DNA from: an uncultured Odoribacter sp. | Lineage (GTDB): Bacteria > Bacteroidota > Bacteroidia > Bacteroidales > Marinifilaceae | Assembly: GCA_910588375.1 (NCBI GenBank) | Contig: CAJUQA010000009.1 | Coordinates: 62,655 to 107,350 of the forward strand | DNA length: 44,696 bases | Direction of reading: 5' to 3' | Part shown: in pieces, positions 1 to 7,626 of the stretch | How the letters are laid out: the number at the start of each line of letters is the position of its first letter | Numbering within the stretch: the first letter of the stretch is position 1 | The notes under the pieces: generated by a model | Database searches by the model: none | The model's input: only the letters and a program-made list of their open reading frames with translations | Told to the model about the DNA's origin: nothing | Translations under genes and position numbers: made by a program

Positions 1-7
1 ACACTAC

Positions 8-1279
8 TTACTGCATCAATTCCGGTGTTGCATCTACCCACTTATATAGCTTATCCCCCCGCCGGAGCTTCTCGCCTACCGGCATAGAAAAGACAATCCC
101 CTTGCTGATACTATCCACTGGTTGCAAATCCACCCGCAATTCCGGCACCCGCATCTGAAGGGTTCCCGTAGTCTGTCCCTGAATCAAAATCTCCTCACCG
201 ACTTTCAAGTCGAATGATTCCAACTTAAACTCCCCGACCCCGATATTGGTGAAGTAATTGGTCACTTTGCCCAACAATATTTTCTTCTTCGTGGCTTTCG
301 AGCCGTAGACCTCACTCCACTCTCCCAATCGCTGTCCTAAATAATAGCCGTCCCAAAAACCCCGGTTGAATACCGTCGCCAACCGCTCCTTCCACCCTGC
401 AATCCGTTCCGCCGAATATGTCCCGTCCAAATAAGCCCGAATCGCTTCGTCGTAGCACTCGCATACCGTCCGCACATATTCTGCCGAACGCGCCCGCCCC
501 TCTATCTTCAACACCCGCACCCCAGCATCCGCCAACTTGTTCACAAACCCCACGGTACACAAATCCTTCGGCGACATAATGTATTCATTCTCTATATCCA
601 GTTCCACCTCATTGTCCCGATCTTTCACCGTATACGCCCGCCGGCAAATCTGGAAACAGGCACCCCGATTGGCTGAAGCATTTTTTTCGTGCAAACTTAA
701 ATAGCATTTCCCCGAAACAGCCATACACAACGCTCCGTGGGCAAACATCTCAATCCGCACCAACTCCCCTTTCGGTCCCCGCAAATCATGCTCAATAATC
801 TGACGATGAATTTCCGCCACCTGCTCCAATGCCACCTCCCGCGCCAACACAACGACATCCGCATACTGCGCAAAAAACTTCAACGCCTCAAAGTTCGACA
901 CATTACACTGCGTGCTGATATGCACTTCCACCCCCACCGAACGCGCATATAAGATTGCCGCCAAATCGGAAGCAATAATCGCCGTCACACCCGCCTCTCC
1001 GGCACAATCAATCACCTGCCGCATCTTCTCCAGTTCATTATTATAAATCACCGTATTGACCGTCAAATAAGTCTTCACGCCTTTCTCCGAACAAATCCCA
1101 ACAATGTTCTTCAAATCATCCAGCGTAAAATTAGCCGACGAACGCGCCCGCATATTCAATCCCTCCACTCCGAAATACACCGAATCCGCCCCTCCCTGCA
1201 ATGCCGCCGCCAACGACTCATACGACCCCACCGGAGCCATCACTTCAAAATCCTTTCTTGTCATCTGTCCCATATTCAT
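8..1279 (-). CDS. Peptidase U32 family protein (YegQ/TrhP-like)
   Basis: This 423-aa protein is of the U32 collagenase-like family. Bacterial members closest to this length (YegQ/TrhP, RlhA) act in prephenate-dependent hydroxylation of tRNA or rRNA rather than proteolysis, so an RNA-modification role is more likely than a protease. The N-terminal half looks like a TIM-barrel (MAPVGSYESL, then GGADSVYFG). The family signature EMFAHGALCMAVSGKC sits near residues 177-192, and clustered cysteines at about 185, 192, 208 and 212 fit an Fe-S or metal site. A C-terminal beta domain follows (about 325-423). ATG at 1279 is chosen because a TAnnTTTG box lies just upstream; an internal Met at residue 3 or 6 is possible. 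The stop lies at 8-10, so the gene is complete. It is divergent from frr. Which U32 subfamily it belongs to is inferred, not proven. Confidence 0.88.
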   Translation of the reverse strand: MNMGQMTRKDFEVMAPVGSYESLAAALQGGADSVYFGVEGLNMRARSSANFTLDDLKNIVGICSEKGVKTYLTVNTVIYNNELEKMRQVIDCAGEAGVTAIIASDLAAILYARSVGVEVHISTQCNVSNFEALKFFAQYADVVVLAREVALEQVAEIHRQIIEHDLRGPKGELVRIEMFAHGALCMAVSGKCYLSLHEKNASANRGACFQICRRAYTVKDRDNEVELDIENEYIMSPKDLCTVGFVNKLADAGVRVLKIEGRARSAEYVRTVCECYDEAIRAYLDGTYSAERIAGWKERLATVFNRGFWDGYYLGQRLGEWSEVYGSKATKKKILLGKVTNYFTNIGVGEFKLESFDLKVGEEILIQGQTTGTLQMRVPELRVDLQPVDSISKGIVFSMPVGEKLRRGDKLYKWVDATPELMQ

Positions 1280-1292
1280 TTCAACGAGATGG

Positions 1293-1300
1293 CAAAGGTA
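1293..1300 (-). promoter_or_regulatory. -7 promoter box for the U32 gene
   Basis: The minus strand reads TACCTTTG, an exact match to the Bacteroidales -7 element TAnnTTTG, 14 nt upstream of the ATG at 1279. No clear TTTG is seen at the -33 distance. The implied 5' UTR is under 10 nt. Confidence 0.5.
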
Positions 1301-1394
1301 CGCTTAATTCCGGAATTAAAACCGAAATCCTTTTGCTTTTGCCAAATAATCGCCGCGCACGATGCCGAGAAATGCTCCATATCAATTTTTTCGC

Positions 1395-1402
1395 TATATT
1401 TG
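1395..1402 (+). promoter_or_regulatory. -7 promoter box for frr
   Basis: TATATTTG matches TAnnTTTG, 35 nt upstream of the frr ATG. No convincing -33 TTTG is visible. The box faces away from the U32 promoter box about 95 nt away, so the gap is a divergent promoter region. Confidence 0.5.
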
Positions 1403-1437
1403 TCACCACAATAACCGGAAAATAAATACATAAAAAT

Positions 1438-2001
1438 ATGAACGAGGAAGTCAAAATGTATATGGACGAGGCAAAGGAGCTTATGCAAAATGCCATCAGC
1501 CATCTTGAAAACGAACTGGCAAAAATCCGTGCAGGCAAAGCCAATCCCAAAATCTTGAACGATGTGTTAGTAGACTACTACGGAACGCCCACCCCGCTCC
1601 CGCAGGTTGCGAATGTCACCGTTCCGGATCCCCGCACCATTGCCGTGCAGCCGTGGGAAAAAAGTATGCTGGCACCTATCCAGAAAGCCATCATGAATGC
1701 TAATTTAGGCTTCAATCCCGATAACAACGGAGAAATCGTCCGCATCAATGTACCGCCTTTGACGGAAGAGCGAAGGAAAGAACTGGTCAAGCAAGCCAAA
1801 GGTGTCGGTGAAACCGCCAAGGTAAGCATCCGCAATGCCCGCCGCGACTCCATCGACGCATTCAAGAAGATGGTAAAAGACGGACTTCCGGAAGATGCAG
1901 CCAAAGACGCCGAAGCCGAGGTTCAGAAAATTACCGACAGTTACAACAAGAAGGTAGACGAGGTTTTGGCACAAAAAGAAAAAGATATCATGACGATATA
2001 A
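1438..2001 (+). CDS. frr: Ribosome recycling factor
   Basis: This is RRF, which together with EF-G splits the post-termination 70S ribosome in the cytoplasm. The protein is 187 aa, the normal length for the family. Domain I helices carry the typical segments HLENELAKIRAGKANPK and, further on, LTEERRKELVKQAKG and ARRDSIDAFKKM. Domain II (about 35-105) includes VDYYGTPTPLPQVANV and the IAVQPWEKSML motif. The start at 1438 follows an A-rich leader and gives a standard N-terminus. It is a single gene between a divergent U32 gene and a convergent kdsB, and a strong bidirectional hairpin starts right after its stop. Confidence 0.97.
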   Translation: MNEEVKMYMDEAKELMQNAISHLENELAKIRAGKANPKILNDVLVDYYGTPTPLPQVANVTVPDPRTIAVQPWEKSMLAPIQKAIMNANLGFNPDNNGEIVRINVPPLTEERRKELVKQAKGVGETAKVSIRNARRDSIDAFKKMVKDGLPEDAAKDAEAEVQKITDSYNKKVDEVLAQKEKDIMTI

Positions 2002-2027
2002 AAAAAGCCGCAAATGCGGCTTTTTTT
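2000..2027. terminator. Bidirectional intrinsic terminator between frr and kdsB
   Basis: The stem GCCGCA / TGCGGC (2007-2012 and 2015-2020, 2-nt loop) has a run of A on its left and seven T on its right, so it can end both converging transcripts. The kdsB stop codon lies in the T tract. Confidence 0.9.
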
Positions 2028-2775
2028 ATATCTCTTCTCTACTATTCGCTCTCTCTAAATCCTCCGGCGTATCTATGCCGATCGACTCATGCTCGGTAAT
2101 TCGGACAGCAATCTTATAACCGTTTTCCAACCATCGCAACTGCTCCAATGACTCTGCCTTTTCCAAAACCCCAGGAGGCAAAGCGGTAATGGCTTTCAAC
2201 ACCTCCGGACGATAGGCATACATCCCGACATGTTTATAATAAGGCGTCAATCCGCACCACTCTTCCGGCTCTTCCCCCCGATAAAAAGGAATAGCCGACC
2301 GTGAAAAATACAATGCTGTCTGCTGAGCAGAAAGCACTACCTTTACTTTATTCGGATCAAACACTTCCGAAGCCACGGTAAATTGCTTTGCCAACGTAGC
2401 AATCTGTATTTCCGGATTTTCAAAACACCCGATCAAAGCCTCCACCTGACACGGCAATATAAAAGGTTCATCCCCTTGAATATTCACCACCACATCATAC
2501 GCTTTGTGGTTTTCTCCAACAATATGCGTATAGGCTTCAAAACAACGGTCTGTACCGCTCCGGTGCTCAGGAGAGGTCATCACTGCTTTCCCCCCGAACC
2601 CCTTCACGCATGCATAAATCCGTTCATCATCCGTAGCTACACAAACATCTGCCGCTACCTGACTCGCCTTTTCCACAACGTGCTGTATCATCGGTTTCCC
2701 TCCGATTTCCGCCAGCGGCTTTCCGGGGAAACGGGTCGACGCATAACGCGCCGGTATTAATATGAGCACCTTCAT
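2026..2775 (-). CDS. kdsB: 3-deoxy-manno-octulosonate cytidylyltransferase
   Basis: This enzyme makes CMP-Kdo from CTP and Kdo, the activated sugar for the inner core of lipopolysaccharide, so the organism makes a Kdo-containing lipid A. It is 249 aa, the usual length. The N-terminal nucleotide-binding motif IPARYASTRFPGKPL (about residues 7-21) is followed by ATDDERI, then TSPEHRSGTDR, VVNIQGDEPFI and the late IGIDTPEDLERA motif, all diagnostic of KdsB. The start MKVLILIPAR is the family start. The bactofilin genes lie just upstream on the same strand with a 27-nt gap, so co-transcription is possible. Confidence 0.96.
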   Translation of the reverse strand: MKVLILIPARYASTRFPGKPLAEIGGKPMIQHVVEKASQVAADVCVATDDERIYACVKGFGGKAVMTSPEHRSGTDRCFEAYTHIVGENHKAYDVVVNIQGDEPFILPCQVEALIGCFENPEIQIATLAKQFTVASEVFDPNKVKVVLSAQQTALYFSRSAIPFYRGEEPEEWCGLTPYYKHVGMYAYRPEVLKAITALPPGVLEKAESLEQLRWLENGYKIAVRITEHESIGIDTPEDLERANSREEI

Positions 2776-2802
2776 GATATCCGTAATTAAGAAAGCAACA
2801 AA

Positions 2803-3171
2803 TTACTTGGCAGCCTCTTTAGGCTCATGGGCTTCTTTTTTCACCATCTGACAATTTCCGTTGAACATCACACCCGGTTCCACGGCCAGAACAGCAGAAA
2901 CAATATTACCCATCACCCGTGCAGGAGATTTCAGCGAAACTGTTCCACTGGCTGTAATATTACCCATCACCACACCCATCACATCAATATTTCCACACTC
3001 CACATCCCCCTCTATTTTTGCAGTATTCCCCACCACCAAACGACCTGACGTCAAAATCTTCCCTTTTATCATCCCGTCAATACGAATATCATTCTTCGTC
3101 TTCACATCCCCGACAATCATCGTTCCCTCACACAATAAATTTACGGCATTGCTATTAACTTCTTTACCCAT
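2803..3171 (-). CDS. Bactofilin-family polymer-forming protein
   Basis: This 122-aa bactofilin (DUF583/PF04519) is made of short beta-helix repeats with the spaced pattern typical of the family: GTMIVGDVKTKNDIRIDG, then KILTSGRLVVG and VMGNITASGTVSL. Such proteins polymerise without nucleotide into cytoskeletal filaments near the membrane and organise cell-wall or envelope machinery. A hydrophilic Lys/Glu-rich tail (about 108-122) probably lies outside the helix. It follows a second bactofilin gene with a 17-nt gap, so the pair is one unit and may co-polymerise. What it organises cannot be read from the sequence. Confidence 0.88.
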   Translation of the reverse strand: MGKEVNSNAVNLLCEGTMIVGDVKTKNDIRIDGMIKGKILTSGRLVVGNTAKIEGDVECGNIDVMGVVMGNITASGTVSLKSPARVMGNIVSAVLAVEPGVMFNGNCQMVKKEAHEPKEAAK

Positions 3172-3188
3172 AATTGCACTACTATTTA

Positions 3189-3539
3189 TTATTTATCCTT
3201 TAATCTCAATCCTTTTTCAATGACAGCCTCAGGATGTAACAACAAGCAAGACGTCTGCAAAAAACCTTTGATGACAGAATCAGCTGCCAGACAGGTTTTC
3301 CCATCTACTTCCGCATTTCCGACAATCAAACCGTCCAATACCAACTCCCGACACACAATATTCCCTTCCACAATTCCACTCCGACCAATCACCAATTTAC
3401 CTTTGCACTCCACATCTCCCCGTATAATCCCTTCCAAAAACATATCTTTCCCTGTCCGGATATCCCCCGAAATTTCAACTCCTCTTCGCAGAACAGAACC
3501 TCCTATAGTTATTTCCGACTGATCCATATCCAAACTCAT
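3189..3539 (-). CDS. Bactofilin-family polymer-forming protein (second copy)
   Basis: This 116-aa bactofilin has the repeating beta-helix pattern GVEISGDIRTGKDMFLEG, GDVECKGKLVIGRSGIVEGNI and ELVLDGLIVGNAEV. It resembles its downstream neighbour in design but not closely in sequence, so the two look like old paralogues. ATG at 3539 gives MSLDMDQSEI; a start at Met5 is equally possible. The gene begins 30 nt after the fabH terminator hairpin, so it needs its own promoter in that short gap. None matching TAnnTTTG was found there. Confidence 0.86.
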   Translation of the reverse strand: MSLDMDQSEITIGGSVLRRGVEISGDIRTGKDMFLEGIIRGDVECKGKLVIGRSGIVEGNIVCRELVLDGLIVGNAEVDGKTCLAADSVIKGFLQTSCLLLHPEAVIEKGLRLKDK

Positions 3540-3567
3540 ATCTTTTCATGTAAGCGAAGACGAATAT

Positions 3568-3598
3568 ATAAAAAAAGTGGAGATTTACTCTCCACTTT
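3568..3598 (-). terminator. Intrinsic terminator after fabH
   Basis: On the minus strand AAAGTGGAGA / TCTCCACTTT (10 bp, 5-nt loop) is followed by a run of T. It lies directly after the fabH stop and separates fabH from the bactofilins. Confidence 0.85.
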
Positions 3599-3601
3599 CA
3601 T

Positions 3602-4600
3602 CTATTTTTTATCATAAGCCCATTTAAGCCAAACTGCTCCCCAGGTAAATCCTGCGCCAAATGCGGCCAAAATCAGATTGTCGCCTTTGTGCAACCGGTC
3701 TTCCCATTCATACAGACACAACGGAATAGTTGCAGAAGTCGTATTCCCGTATTTCTGTATATTAATCATCACCTTGGATTCATCTACTCCCATCCGGCGC
3801 GCTGTTGCATCAATAATACGCAAATTGGCCTGATGAGGCACCAGGTAAGCCACATCATCTGCCGACAAATGATTCTTTTCCATAATTTCCACAGAAACAT
3901 CCGCCATCTTGGATACCGCATGTTTAAAAACATACTGTCCATCCTGATAAATAAAATGTTCTCGGTTGGTCACAGTCTCAATACTCGGCGGATTCAAAGA
4001 ACCTCCGGATTTCATATACAAATGGTCACGCCCGATACCGTCAGAACGTAAAATATGATCCATCACCCCGAAATTCTCGAATGTCGGCTCCAACATAACG
4101 GCAGCCGAAGCATCACCGAACAACGGACAGGTTTTACGATCCGTATAATCCGTAATCACCGACATCTTTTCAGCACCGACAAAAACGACTTTCTTATATC
4201 TTCCGCTTTCCACATACTGAGTGGCGGTCACCAATCCGAAAATAAATCCTGAACATCCGGCATTCAAATCAAAACCGAAAGCATTTTTTATTCCCACCAT
4301 ATCAGCAATAATCTGGGCATTCGCCGGAAAATGCATATCGGGAGTCACCGTAGCGCAAATCAACAAATCCACCTCTTCCGGCTTAGTATTTGTCTTCTCC
4401 AACAAATTCTCCACCGCCCTCGCACCCAACCAGGCACTTCCTTTGTCTTTATCTTTCAAAATCCGTCTTTCCTTGATTCCGACACGGGTCATAATCCATT
4501 CATCGGAAGTATCCACCATCCGGCTCAATTCATCATTATTGAGAATATAATCGGGATAATAAGCACCCACACCGGTTATTATAGCTCTTGGCCTTTCCAT
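3602..4600 (-). CDS. fabH: Beta-ketoacyl-ACP synthase III
   Basis: FabH condenses an acyl-CoA with malonyl-ACP to start fatty-acid chains in type II synthesis. The protein is 332 aa. The thiolase-fold catalytic triad is visible: Cys116 in DLNAGCSGF, His256 in VPHQANLR and Asn286 in YGNTTSA. The C-terminal AFGAGFTWG motif is also typical. The start MERPRAIITGVGAYYP is standard. It is the last gene of DUF177-rpmF-fabH, the usual yceD-rpmF-(plsX)-fabH order, here without plsX. Hairpins lie between rpmF and fabH. Confidence 0.96.
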   Translation of the reverse strand: MERPRAIITGVGAYYPDYILNNDELSRMVDTSDEWIMTRVGIKERRILKDKDKGSAWLGARAVENLLEKTNTKPEEVDLLICATVTPDMHFPANAQIIADMVGIKNAFGFDLNAGCSGFIFGLVTATQYVESGRYKKVVFVGAEKMSVITDYTDRKTCPLFGDASAAVMLEPTFENFGVMDHILRSDGIGRDHLYMKSGGSLNPPSIETVTNREHFIYQDGQYVFKHAVSKMADVSVEIMEKNHLSADDVAYLVPHQANLRIIDATARRMGVDESKVMINIQKYGNTTSATIPLCLYEWEDRLHKGDNLILAAFGAGFTWGAVWLKWAYDKK

Positions 4601-4626
4601 AAAATTTATTTTAGAATGAAATATTT

Positions 4627-4688
4627 TTCCGGTTCCAATCTGCCGGAAATCTTATAAACAAGCATAGCCCCCTAAACTATAGGGGGCT
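4627..4688. other. Two hairpins between rpmF and fabH
   Basis: AGCCCCCT / AGGGGGCT (4666-4673 and 4681-4688) and TTCCGG / CCGGAA (4627-4632 and 4643-4648) can fold in the rpmF-fabH transcript. Neither is followed by a clean T run on the minus strand, so partial attenuation or mRNA processing fits better than full termination. Confidence 0.5.
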
Positions 4689-4720
4689 GTGTATGATAAT
4701 ACAATCCCGTATAGTCAGAA

Positions 4721-4906
4721 TTATGCAACTACCGGCTTTTCGATAGCCAACTTACCTCTGTAATATCCGCATTCCGGGCAAACAGTATGATACTGTACAG
4801 CAGCACCACAATTTGAACACTTAGCAATTGCTGGAACAGTCAATGCGTCATGAGTTCTTCTCTTGTTTCTTCTCTGTTTGGAGATTTTTCGTTTCGGATG
4901 TGCCAT
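4721..4906 (-). CDS. rpmF: 50S ribosomal protein L32
   Basis: L32 of the large ribosomal subunit, 61 aa. The N-terminus MAHPKRKISKQRRNKRRTH is the family's basic tail. Two CxxC pairs (CSNC and CPEC) form a zinc ribbon, so this is the zinc-binding (C+) version. It sits directly downstream of the DUF177 gene with a 17-nt gap, the conserved partner order. Confidence 0.97.
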   Translation of the reverse strand: MAHPKRKISKQRRNKRRTHDALTVPAIAKCSNCGAAVQYHTVCPECGYYRGKLAIEKPVVA

Positions 4907-4923
4907 TTCTCTCTACTTTTATT

Positions 4924-5436
4924 TTAGTTATTAATTAATTTCTTTAACTCGTCCCACCGGGGATCCGTCGTTTTATTATCGTCATCTACAATATATTTTT
5001 CCAAAACATCTTTCATGCCCGCCTCACATTCTCCCTCCTCATGCACTACCCGTATCGGGTAATTCAACATATACGTCTCATATAAATATGAACTCAGATC
5101 CAAATAATCATCATCGGGAGCCATTACAATATAATAATCATCATTCCCACTATCACGTTCCGCCTGCTTCACATAAAGGTTCATCTCCCCTTTTACCGCC
5201 AGGTCAAACACCCCCAGACAACGATCACATGTCGCCTTTACAGTTCCCTCCATACTTATCCTTACTTCCATCAGCAAAGAAGTCTTTACAATCTTTGCAA
5301 GAGCTTTTATATCGGCATCTGTACCTTTCGTCGCCTCAAAACAATCGAAAAAACGACTGTCAAGCATATACTCAAAATTGTGCTCTCCCTCGCTTAAGCC
5401 CCTGAAGGCCACCTTATATTCTTTCAGTTTATCCAC
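4924..5436 (-). CDS. DUF177 / YceD family protein
   Basis: This is a DUF177 (YceD) protein, almost always encoded just before rpmF; the E. coli and plant members are linked to 23S rRNA metabolism. The core has ATCDRCLGVFDLAV with the conserved Cys pair, an acidic stretch (NDDYYIV), and a C-terminal DPRWDELKKLI motif common to the family. I place the start at the GTG at 5436 (VDKLKEYKVAF), giving 170 aa. The open frame runs up to an ATG at 5496, but those codons are an odd hydrophobic stretch that overlaps a TAnnTTTG promoter box at 5458-5465, so they would lie upstream of the transcript. Confidence 0.85.
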   Translation of the reverse strand: MDKLKEYKVAFRGLSEGEHNFEYMLDSRFFDCFEATKGTDADIKALAKIVKTSLLMEVRISMEGTVKATCDRCLGVFDLAVKGEMNLYVKQAERDSGNDDYYIVMAPDDDYLDLSSYLYETYMLNYPIRVVHEEGECEAGMKDVLEKYIVDDDNKTTDPRWDELKKLINN

Positions 5437-5457
5437 AATTATAGAAGTAAAACGGCG

Positions 5458-5465
5458 CAAAGATA
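5458..5465 (-). promoter_or_regulatory. -7 promoter box for DUF177-rpmF-fabH
   Basis: The minus strand reads TATCTTTG, an exact TAnnTTTG match, 22 nt upstream of the GTG start. It rules out the upstream ATG at 5496. A short direct repeat (AAAAAGT three times, about 5468-5490) lies at the -33 region. Confidence 0.6.
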
Positions 5466-5592
5466 GAATAAAAAGTAAAAAGTAAAAAGTAAACATTGAA
5501 AAAAATCAACCGGACAACATATCGCCTCCTTATCACATCAACCTCCATCCCTCATCTTTTTATATATTCTCAGCATTTTTTCATTCAAACCA

Positions 5593-5623
5593 TTTGAGTA
5601 TAAGAATATTTTATATACTTTTG
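5593..5623 (+). promoter_or_regulatory. Promoter of the rplM ribosomal operon
   Basis: TTTG at 5593-5596, 19 bp, then TACTTTTG at 5616-5623: an ideal Bacteroidales TTTG-N19-TAnnTTTG promoter. It predicts a transcript start near 5629, giving a leader of about 180 nt before rplM. Confidence 0.85.
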
Positions 5624-5628
5624 CCCTT

Positions 5629-5810
5629 CATTTTGGAGTGGTCTATGTTTTAAACTGTAGGATTGAACCTTAGCCATTTGTCCTGCAGGCATATTCCGGA
5701 AACAAAAATTTCAAGTCTGCCCGACTACCGCGTTGTTTTTGTGCCTTCGGAATTGCGAGCATCCATCACACTGAAATACAAACAGATGTATAATTTAAAT
5801 TAACAAAGAA
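5629..5810 (+). promoter_or_regulatory. Long 5' leader of the rplM-rpsI-rpsB-tsf operon
   Basis: About 180 nt without a gene separate the promoter from the rplM GTG. Its length suggests a ribosomal-protein autoregulatory leader; from memory, an L13 leader family has been described in Bacteroidia. I did not establish the fold base by base, so the class is inferred from position. Confidence 0.45.
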
Positions 5811-6266
5811 GTGGATCAGATTAGTTACAAAACGACTTACGTCAACAAAGCCACTGCTCAGAAAGAATGGGTTTTGATTGACGCAGAAAACGAGGTTTTG
5901 GGACGTCTTGCTTCTAAAGTTGCGAAACTTTTAAGAGGCAAATATAAACCGTCTTTCACTCCTCACGTTGATTGCGGTGACAACGTAATCATCATCAATG
6001 CAGAAAAAATTGCTTTGACCGGTAACAAATTAACCGACAAGCAGTACACCCGTCACACCGGATATCCCGGCGGACAACGTCACACAACTCCGGCTGCCGT
6101 ATTGGCAACACATCCGGAAAGAGTGATTGAACATGCCGTAAAAGGTATGCTTCCGAAAAGCCGTCTTGGAAGAGCGGTAATGAAAAACCTTCACATTTTT
6201 GTTGGCGGAGAGCACAATATGGAAGCTCAAAAACCGAAGAAAATTGATTTAAATTCACTTAATTAA
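5811..6266 (+). CDS. rplM: 50S ribosomal protein L13
   Basis: L13, an early-assembling protein of the large subunit; 151 aa, normal for Bacteroidota. Recognisable segments are EWVLIDAENEVLGRLAS, GDNVIIINAEKI, then TRHTGYPGGQR and AVKGMLPKSRLGRAVMKNLH. The start is GTG at 5811 (VDQISYKTTY). No ATG is available in frame between it and the preceding stop, and the N-terminus aligns with the family. It is the first gene of the rplM-rpsI-rpsB-tsf operon, six nt before rpsI. Confidence 0.97.
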   Translation: MDQISYKTTYVNKATAQKEWVLIDAENEVLGRLASKVAKLLRGKYKPSFTPHVDCGDNVIIINAEKIALTGNKLTDKQYTRHTGYPGGQRHTTPAAVLATHPERVIEHAVKGMLPKSRLGRAVMKNLHIFVGGEHNMEAQKPKKIDLNSLN

Positions 6267-6272
6267 TAAGGT

Positions 6273-6662
6273 ATGGAAGTAGTTAACGCAATCGGCAGAA
6301 GAAAAGCAGCAGTAGCTCGCGTTTATGTTAGTGAAGGAAAAGGTAATATCATTATCAACAAAAAAAGAAGTGTCGAAGAATACTTCACATTACCTACTCT
6401 TCAGTACATCGTAAAACAACCTCTTGAATTATTGGGCGTAAGCGGTCAGTATGACATCAAGGTAAACCTTGACGGAGGCGGTTTTAAAGGACAGGCAGAA
6501 GCTTTACGCTTAGGTATTGCCAGAGCCTTGGTAGAAATTAATGCGGAAAACAAATCTCAACTGAAAGCAGCCGGATTCCTGACCCGCGATCCCCGCGAAG
6601 TGGAACGTAAAAAACCTGGTCAGCCGAAAGCTCGTAAGAGATTCCAGTTCTCTAAACGTTAA
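6273..6662 (+). CDS. rpsI: 30S ribosomal protein S9
   Basis: S9, whose C-terminal tail reaches the P-site tRNA; 129 aa. It has the N-terminal NAIGRRKAAVARVYV, the central GGGFKGQAEALRLGIARAL, and the basic C-terminus ending KRFQFSKR, the Ser-Lys-Arg end seen throughout the family. The spacing after rplM (6 nt) shows one transcript. Confidence 0.98.
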   Translation: MEVVNAIGRRKAAVARVYVSEGKGNIIINKKRSVEEYFTLPTLQYIVKQPLELLGVSGQYDIKVNLDGGGFKGQAEALRLGIARALVEINAENKSQLKAAGFLTRDPREVERKKPGQPKARKRFQFSKR

Positions 6663-6679
6663 TAGCAGTTTAGTATCTA

Positions 6680-6716
6680 AATTGACGGGACTTCTTTCAC
6701 GAACTACCCGGCAATT
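6680..6716 (+). promoter_or_regulatory. Hairpin in the rpsI-rpsB gap
   Basis: AATTG and CGGG pair with CCCG and CAATT (6680-6689 and 6707-6716, one mismatch). No T run follows, so this is a possible S2 regulatory or processing element rather than a terminator. Confidence 0.4.
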
Positions 6717-6752
6717 GCTAAAAATGAATGTAAACTTTTTAAAAAATTACTT

Positions 6753-7562
6753 ATGTCAGCAAGTTTTGACGAATTATTAAATGCAGGTTGTCACTTCGGA
6801 CACCTTACCCGTAAATGGAATCCTAAAATGGCTCCGTACATTTTCATGGAGCGTAACGATATCCACATCATTGACCTGAACAAAACAGCAATTATGCTTG
6901 ACAAAGCTTCTGCAGCTTTGAAACAAATTGCCAAATCAGGTAGAAAAATTCTGTTTGTTGCAACAAAAAAACAGGCTAAGGACATTGTTGCAGAAAAAAT
7001 TTCCAATATCAATATGCCGTTCGTAACCGAAAGATGGCCGGGCGGTATGTTAACCAACTTCCCGACTATCCGGAAAGCTGTGAAAAAAATGACCACCATC
7101 GACAAGATGGAAAAAGACGGTACTTTCGATCACCTGTCAAAAAGAGAAAAACTTCAAATCGCACGCCAGCGTGCCAAATTGGAGAAAAACTTAGGAAGTA
7201 TTGCTGACTTAAGCCGTCTTCCGGCAGCTCTTTTCGTTGTAGACGTGATGAAAGAATACATCGCCGTAAAAGAAGCCAAAACGTTGGGCATCCCGGTATT
7301 TGCCATGGTTGACACCAACTCCAATCCGGACAACATCGACTTCGTTATCCCGTGTAACGACGATGCTTCCACCTCCATCTCTCTGATTATCGAAAAAGTG
7401 GCCGAGGCCATCAAAGAAGGTATGAGCGAAAGAAAAGCCGAACGGGAAAAAGAGGGAGACAAAAAACCGGCAGCTAAAAAAGCTGAAAAAGTAACTCCGG
7501 GAGAAGAGGACGCTGAGGAAGAAGAAGTAGAAGTGGAAGAAACCGAAACAACGGAAGAATAA
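6753..7562 (+). CDS. rpsB: 30S ribosomal protein S2
   Basis: S2 of the small subunit, 269 aa. Family motifs are ELLNAGCHFGHLTRKWNPKM, then ERWPGGMLTNFPTIR, and late GIPVFAMVDTNSNPD followed by IPCNDDA. After about residue 230 there is a Lys/Glu-rich extension ending in a strongly acidic tail (EEEEVEVEETETTEE). Acidic S2 tails are common in Bacteroidota but this one is marked. It is followed by tsf, the universal partner, after a strong hairpin. Confidence 0.98.
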   Translation: MSASFDELLNAGCHFGHLTRKWNPKMAPYIFMERNDIHIIDLNKTAIMLDKASAALKQIAKSGRKILFVATKKQAKDIVAEKISNINMPFVTERWPGGMLTNFPTIRKAVKKMTTIDKMEKDGTFDHLSKREKLQIARQRAKLEKNLGSIADLSRLPAALFVVDVMKEYIAVKEAKTLGIPVFAMVDTNSNPDNIDFVIPCNDDASTSISLIIEKVAEAIKEGMSERKAEREKEGDKKPAAKKAEKVTPGEEDAEEEEVEVEETETTEE

Positions 7563-7569
7563 TTAATGT

Positions 7570-7605
7570 GATTTCAGGTCCCGGCAAAACCGGGATCTGC
7601 AAATC
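7570..7605 (+). promoter_or_regulatory. Long hairpin between rpsB and tsf
   Basis: The arms 7570-7584 and 7590-7605 pair over about 15 bp with one bulge and one G-U, tipped by TCCCGG/CCGGGA and a 5-nt loop. There is no T tract, so it probably sets the S2:EF-Ts ratio by attenuation or RNA processing. Confidence 0.6.
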
Positions 7606-7626
7606 TTAAATTCAAAATCAATCAAC

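Noticed and set aside
5468..5490. AAAAAGT tandem repeat as a regulatory array
   Set aside because: Three short A-rich units are likely chance low complexity in a promoter region.
5437..5496. ATG at 5496 as the DUF177 start
   Set aside because: The added 20 residues are a strange hydrophobic stretch encoded across a promoter box; GTG at 5436 gives the family start.
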